Assembly: GCA_031555175.1 (NCBI GenBank)
Contig: JAVBUP010000048.1
Location: 3,709 to 67,708, forward strand
Direction: 5' to 3'
Origin: JAVBUP01 sp031555175
GTDB lineage: Bacteria > Bacillota_I > Bacilli_A > Erysipelotrichales > Coprobacillaceae
DNA length: 64,000 nucleotides
Position 1 is the first letter of the stretch. The number at the start of each line of letters is the position of its first letter. The position numbers and the translations under genes are program-made. The notes beneath the pieces are model-generated. The model made no database searches, had not been told where the DNA came from, and was given only the letters and a program-made list of their open reading frames with translations. This document shows, piece by piece, positions 61,291-64,000 of the stretch.

Positions 61291-62543
61291 TAGCAATCCT
61301 CTCCAACTATGAAGCAGTAATTAGTGGTAGCACTTCCGCCAATATTAAGCATTAGCCCGTTTCGCACATTAGCAACTTGATATTTATCAGCCTCATTTGA
61401 TACTTGTCGATACAAATCTAAAAACATTCTAACACCAGATGATCCTACTGGATGGCCACAACCTATTAGCCCCCCGCTAGGATTAATAGGGAATCTTCCA
61501 TGAAATGATATATCGCCATTCTCAATTGCCTCATATTCTTTTCCTGGTTCAGTAATTCCAAAACATGATATCGCAGCATACTCACTTGATGTAAAACAAT
61601 CGTGTGTCTCAAATACTTGAATATCATTCACTGTAAGACCCGCTCTATTATATGCATCAACAATGGCTTGCCTGGTCCATGGTAGCACATAATCGCTTTG
61701 CTTTGAATCTGTAATTTTTTTATTAAACTGCATAGGAGCTACTCGGTGACCAAAACCTTTAACAATTGGTTTTGGTTGCTCGTTATATTTTTCATGTTTA
61801 TATTTTTCTGAACACAAGATAACTGTAGATGCTCCATCTGTAACTTGAGAACAATCCGTGAGAGCTAAACTTCCACCTATTAAAGGATTAGTTTTAGTAT
61901 TTCTTAATTGAACTTGTTTCTCATCAATATACCAGTTTCTTGTTTGCGCTAGAGGGTTTCTCTTCGCATTCGAATAGTTTATATATGAGATTTTGCCAAG
62001 ATTGTTCATAAATCGTTCTTCATTTAAACCATATTTTCCAATTATTTCATCTGCTAACTTAGAAAATAATCTTGGAAAAGGAAAGTCAATTCCCTTTCCC
62101 TCATTCTCATAATAAGCCGCTTTCCCAAGAAAGTCTCCACCAGTTTTTGAATCAACAGTTTTCATTAACTCCCACCCGATCACTATTGCTACATCATAAG
62201 AATCGTCTCTTATTTTACTGCAGGCAGAATCAATTGCCACAGATCCTGATGCACATGCAGCCTCATATCTTGCAGAAGGTACTCCATAGAAGCAAGAATC
62301 CACTTCTGTCAACAATGCACCTAAATGCCCTTGATTAATATAGTTCTCAGCAATAAAATTACCAACAAATACAGCAATTTTATTGTCTTTATTTAATCTT
62401 TTTACTTCTCCCTTATCCATTCCTATATTATCTAAAGCACTAAATATATTTTCCCTCAGTAAAGCAATAACATTTTTTCCTTCTTTAGTCCAATTTCTTG
62501 AATAATCGGTTTGCGAACCACCTAAAATATATACTTTTGCCAT
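61290..62543 (-). CDS. Thiolase-fold acyl-CoA acyltransferase/lyase
   Basis: SCP2-type thiolase. The nucleophile Cys is in YEAACASGSVAIDSA (about residue 95), HDCFTSSEYAAISCFG and NPSGGLIGCGHPVGSSGVRM carry the His and the second Cys. It could join acetyl-CoA to an acyl-CoA, or cleave a 3-ketoacyl-CoA. Finding it, with the dehydrogenase before it, inside a glycan operon and directly coupled to a sugar acyltransferase suggests production of a special acyl donor, not beta-oxidation. That is inference. Confidence 0.8.
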   Translation of the reverse strand: MAKVYILGGSQTDYSRNWTKEGKNVIALLRENIFSALDNIGMDKGEVKRLNKDNKIAVFVGNFIAENYINQGHLGALLTEVDSCFYGVPSARYEAACASGSVAIDSACSKIRDDSYDVAIVIGWELMKTVDSKTGGDFLGKAAYYENEGKGIDFPFPRLFSKLADEIIGKYGLNEERFMNNLGKISYINYSNAKRNPLAQTRNWYIDEKQVQLRNTKTNPLIGGSLALTDCSQVTDGASTVILCSEKYKHEKYNEQPKPIVKGFGHRVAPMQFNKKITDSKQSDYVLPWTRQAIVDAYNRAGLTVNDIQVFETHDCFTSSEYAAISCFGITEPGKEYEAIENGDISFHGRFPINPSGGLIGCGHPVGSSGVRMFLDLYRQVSNEADKYQVANVRNGLMLNIGGSATTNYCFIVGEDC

Positions 62544-62553
62544 AAATATCCTC

Positions 62554-63852
62554 CTAATACTTAGCCTTTAAAAAAGGTGCGTAATTGTATTTCGATTTAC
62601 TCGGAATTTTGCTAAAAACTTCTTGATTATCAATTATTGCTATGTACTCCTCACCCAGAAGTTCATGCACAAGACTCTTAACAACATTAGCTCCACCGAA
62701 GGCTTCCATTAAGGCAAGTGGTGGAATCCATGAATATCCAGTCGCCATCGCATCATCACATGATGATATATCATCAGAAACTTCAAGTGATATCTTTAAA
62801 GAGTAGACTATGTATTTTAGCAATATTTTTTTACAAATAAGCGCTTCTTTACTATTGTTACCAATTAGAATATTAAAAGCATTTTTATAATCCCCAACTT
62901 TAATATTATCTATCATTTCATTTGCAAAGTTAAATTTGAAATCGTTTTTCAATCGATATGTTTTTTCTCTAATATCATAAACATATGTTTCCTTGGTTTC
63001 TTTATCTCTTTTATAAAGACCCACATTAACTTTTCTGCCAAGCATCTTATTATCTACAAGCTCTCTTAAATATTTTGGAGATAAAAAAGAATTATTATAC
63101 TCATCATCTGTATTATCACTGATGTAATCAATAATAGAAAGAGTCGTGTCCAAACCAACAAAATCAGCAGTTAGTAGTGGCGACATACTTCTCCCCGTAT
63201 AACCACCAATAATCGCATCAATATAGTCAATACCACCATCATCCATGTTTTCTTCGGCAAGGTTAAGAGCCTCATTTATAAAGAAAAAGCCAATTCTATT
63301 ACCTAGAAACGATGGAGAATCTTTCACTTCAACAACTGTCCTTCGTAGTTTTTGAACTAAATACTCTTTAACATCAGCAGATAATAGCTTTTGATGCTCA
63401 CTATGTAATACTACTTCACATAACGGTAAATTATATGGAGGATTAAACATGTGAATTCCTAAAAATCCGTTAGATAAATCTTCAAATGATTTTGATAATT
63501 CACTTATACTTAACCCAGATGTTCCTGTAGCTATAATCGCATCACTTTTAATGAATGGTTTTATTTTAGTAAATAAATCTCTTTTAATGTTTAAATCTTC
63601 ACTTAACGACTCATATATTAAATCAGATTCACGAATACATATTTCCAAATCATCATAAGTACAAGGAAAAAGTCTATCCCTTATAGATTCTGCCTTTACA
63701 GACTGCACCGCTTTATTTACTGCTTCTTCACATTTGCCTTTGTCGCGGCATACCATATATACTTTTGCATTCCCAAAAGAAGCAAAAATTGCAGAGATAT
63801 TTGCTCCCATCGTACCATTAGCGCCAAAAACAGTCACTATCTTTATATTCAT
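62554..63852 (-). CDS. 3-hydroxyacyl-CoA dehydrogenase-like protein
   Basis: The N-terminal NAD domain opens VTVFGANGTMGANISAIFAS (one Gly differs from GAGxMGxxIA), with SDLIYESLSEDLNIKRDLF and ATGTSGLSISELS. The C-domain has HMFNPPYNLPLCEVV (catalytic His) and FLGNRIGFFFINEALNLAEE. A second helical C-terminal region extends to residue 432. It reduces a 3-ketoacyl-CoA or oxidises the 3-hydroxy form. AGAGGATAAA precedes the start. First gene of the cluster seen here. Confidence 0.82.
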   Translation of the reverse strand: MNIKIVTVFGANGTMGANISAIFASFGNAKVYMVCRDKGKCEEAVNKAVQSVKAESIRDRLFPCTYDDLEICIRESDLIYESLSEDLNIKRDLFTKIKPFIKSDAIIATGTSGLSISELSKSFEDLSNGFLGIHMFNPPYNLPLCEVVLHSEHQKLLSADVKEYLVQKLRRTVVEVKDSPSFLGNRIGFFFINEALNLAEENMDDGGIDYIDAIIGGYTGRSMSPLLTADFVGLDTTLSIIDYISDNTDDEYNNSFLSPKYLRELVDNKMLGRKVNVGLYKRDKETKETYVYDIREKTYRLKNDFKFNFANEMIDNIKVGDYKNAFNILIGNNSKEALICKKILLKYIVYSLKISLEVSDDISSCDDAMATGYSWIPPLALMEAFGGANVVKSLVHELLGEEYIAIIDNQEVFSKIPSKSKYNYAPFLKAKY

Positions 63853-63991
63853 TTTATCCTCTTGTATGATAATAGTGTACCTTGAGTACTAAAATCATAC
63901 ACTCCTTTCTTTCTATTTGTTACTATATAAATAGAACCTGTTCTTTTTATATTTATTCTATGGCACAGTCCATTCAAAGGAGAGTATTGCC

Positions 63992-64000
63992 ATGGCTCTA
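63992..64000 (+). CDS. Start of a plus-strand gene cut by the window edge
   Basis: CAAAGGAGAG lies seven bases before ATGGCTCTA. Only Met-Ala-Leu is visible, so no product can be given. It is divergent from the glycan operon. Confidence 0.4.

Noticed and set aside
63933..63944. AGAAC-CT-GTTCT palindrome resembling a LexA/DinR box
   Set aside because: The Gram-positive LexA box needs four bases between GAAC and GTTC; here there are only two. The gene it might control is outside the window.
1..64000. tRNA or rRNA genes
   Set aside because: I saw no stretch with a convincing tRNA fold or conserved rRNA sequence, though I could not run a dedicated scan.

Overview
The window is AT-rich bacterial DNA with Bacillota-type gene organisation. 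Examples are a PyrR-type pyr attenuator, an L20 leader before infC-rpmI-rplT, a yybP-ykoY riboswitch, AGGAGG ribosome sites and intrinsic terminators. Spore-coat genes (cotJ) show a spore-former or a recent descendant of one. The very low GC and gene mix suggest an Erysipelotrichia/Turicibacter-like or other Bacilli-related lineage, but genus cannot be read from the sequence. Most genes lie on the minus strand.

Region by region: 0-3.2 kb, a secreted phosphoesterase lipoprotein and a membrane phosphodiester-glycosidase pair. 3.3-11.8 kb, a pyrimidine operon pyrBC-carB-pyrKDFE without carA, led by a PyrR-type attenuator. 11.8-14.2 kb, nitroreductase, an XRE regulator and tcdA. 14.2-18.6 kb, a 2-aminoethylphosphonate-type ABC transporter operon led by a fused winged-helix/cytidylyltransferase with repeated operator-like sites. 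18.6-24.4 kb, a HAD phosphatase, cysK and a dgaE/dgaF/kdgK/amidohydrolase operon for amino-sugar-acid catabolism.

24.4-31.5 kb is the most interesting part. The spore-coat gene cotJC (manganese-catalase family) is split by a 5,996-bp element. The first 138 codons lie at 30622-31035 and the last 51 at 24470-24625. Both junctions carry TGCA in the same codon phase, so precise excision would rebuild a 189-residue protein with all five predicted Mn ligands. The element carries a large serine recombinase, a rolling-circle (HUH) Rep, a KilA-N protein and several small proteins. This resembles the sporulation-excised elements of sigK (skin) and spsM (SPbeta), here in cotJC.

31.5-52 kb holds housekeeping and envelope genes: Fic, M42 peptidase, manA, dimeric dUTPase, a trypsin-like lipoprotein, infC-rpmI-rplT (L20 with an unusual C-terminal domain), lemA plus a DUF2207 protein, HAD, lipid kinase, pepV, an aegerolysin-like protein, a SPOR-type amidase, a riboswitch-controlled P-type ATPase and a Nudix hydrolase. 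52-63.9 kb is a surface-glycan cluster: GDP-mannose synthesis (manC, phosphomutase), Gmd and Rmd to GDP-D-rhamnose, glycosyltransferases, a PglD-like acyltransferase, and a thiolase/3-hydroxyacyl-CoA dehydrogenase pair that may supply an acyl group. manA, 16 kb away, supplies the same GDP-mannose route.
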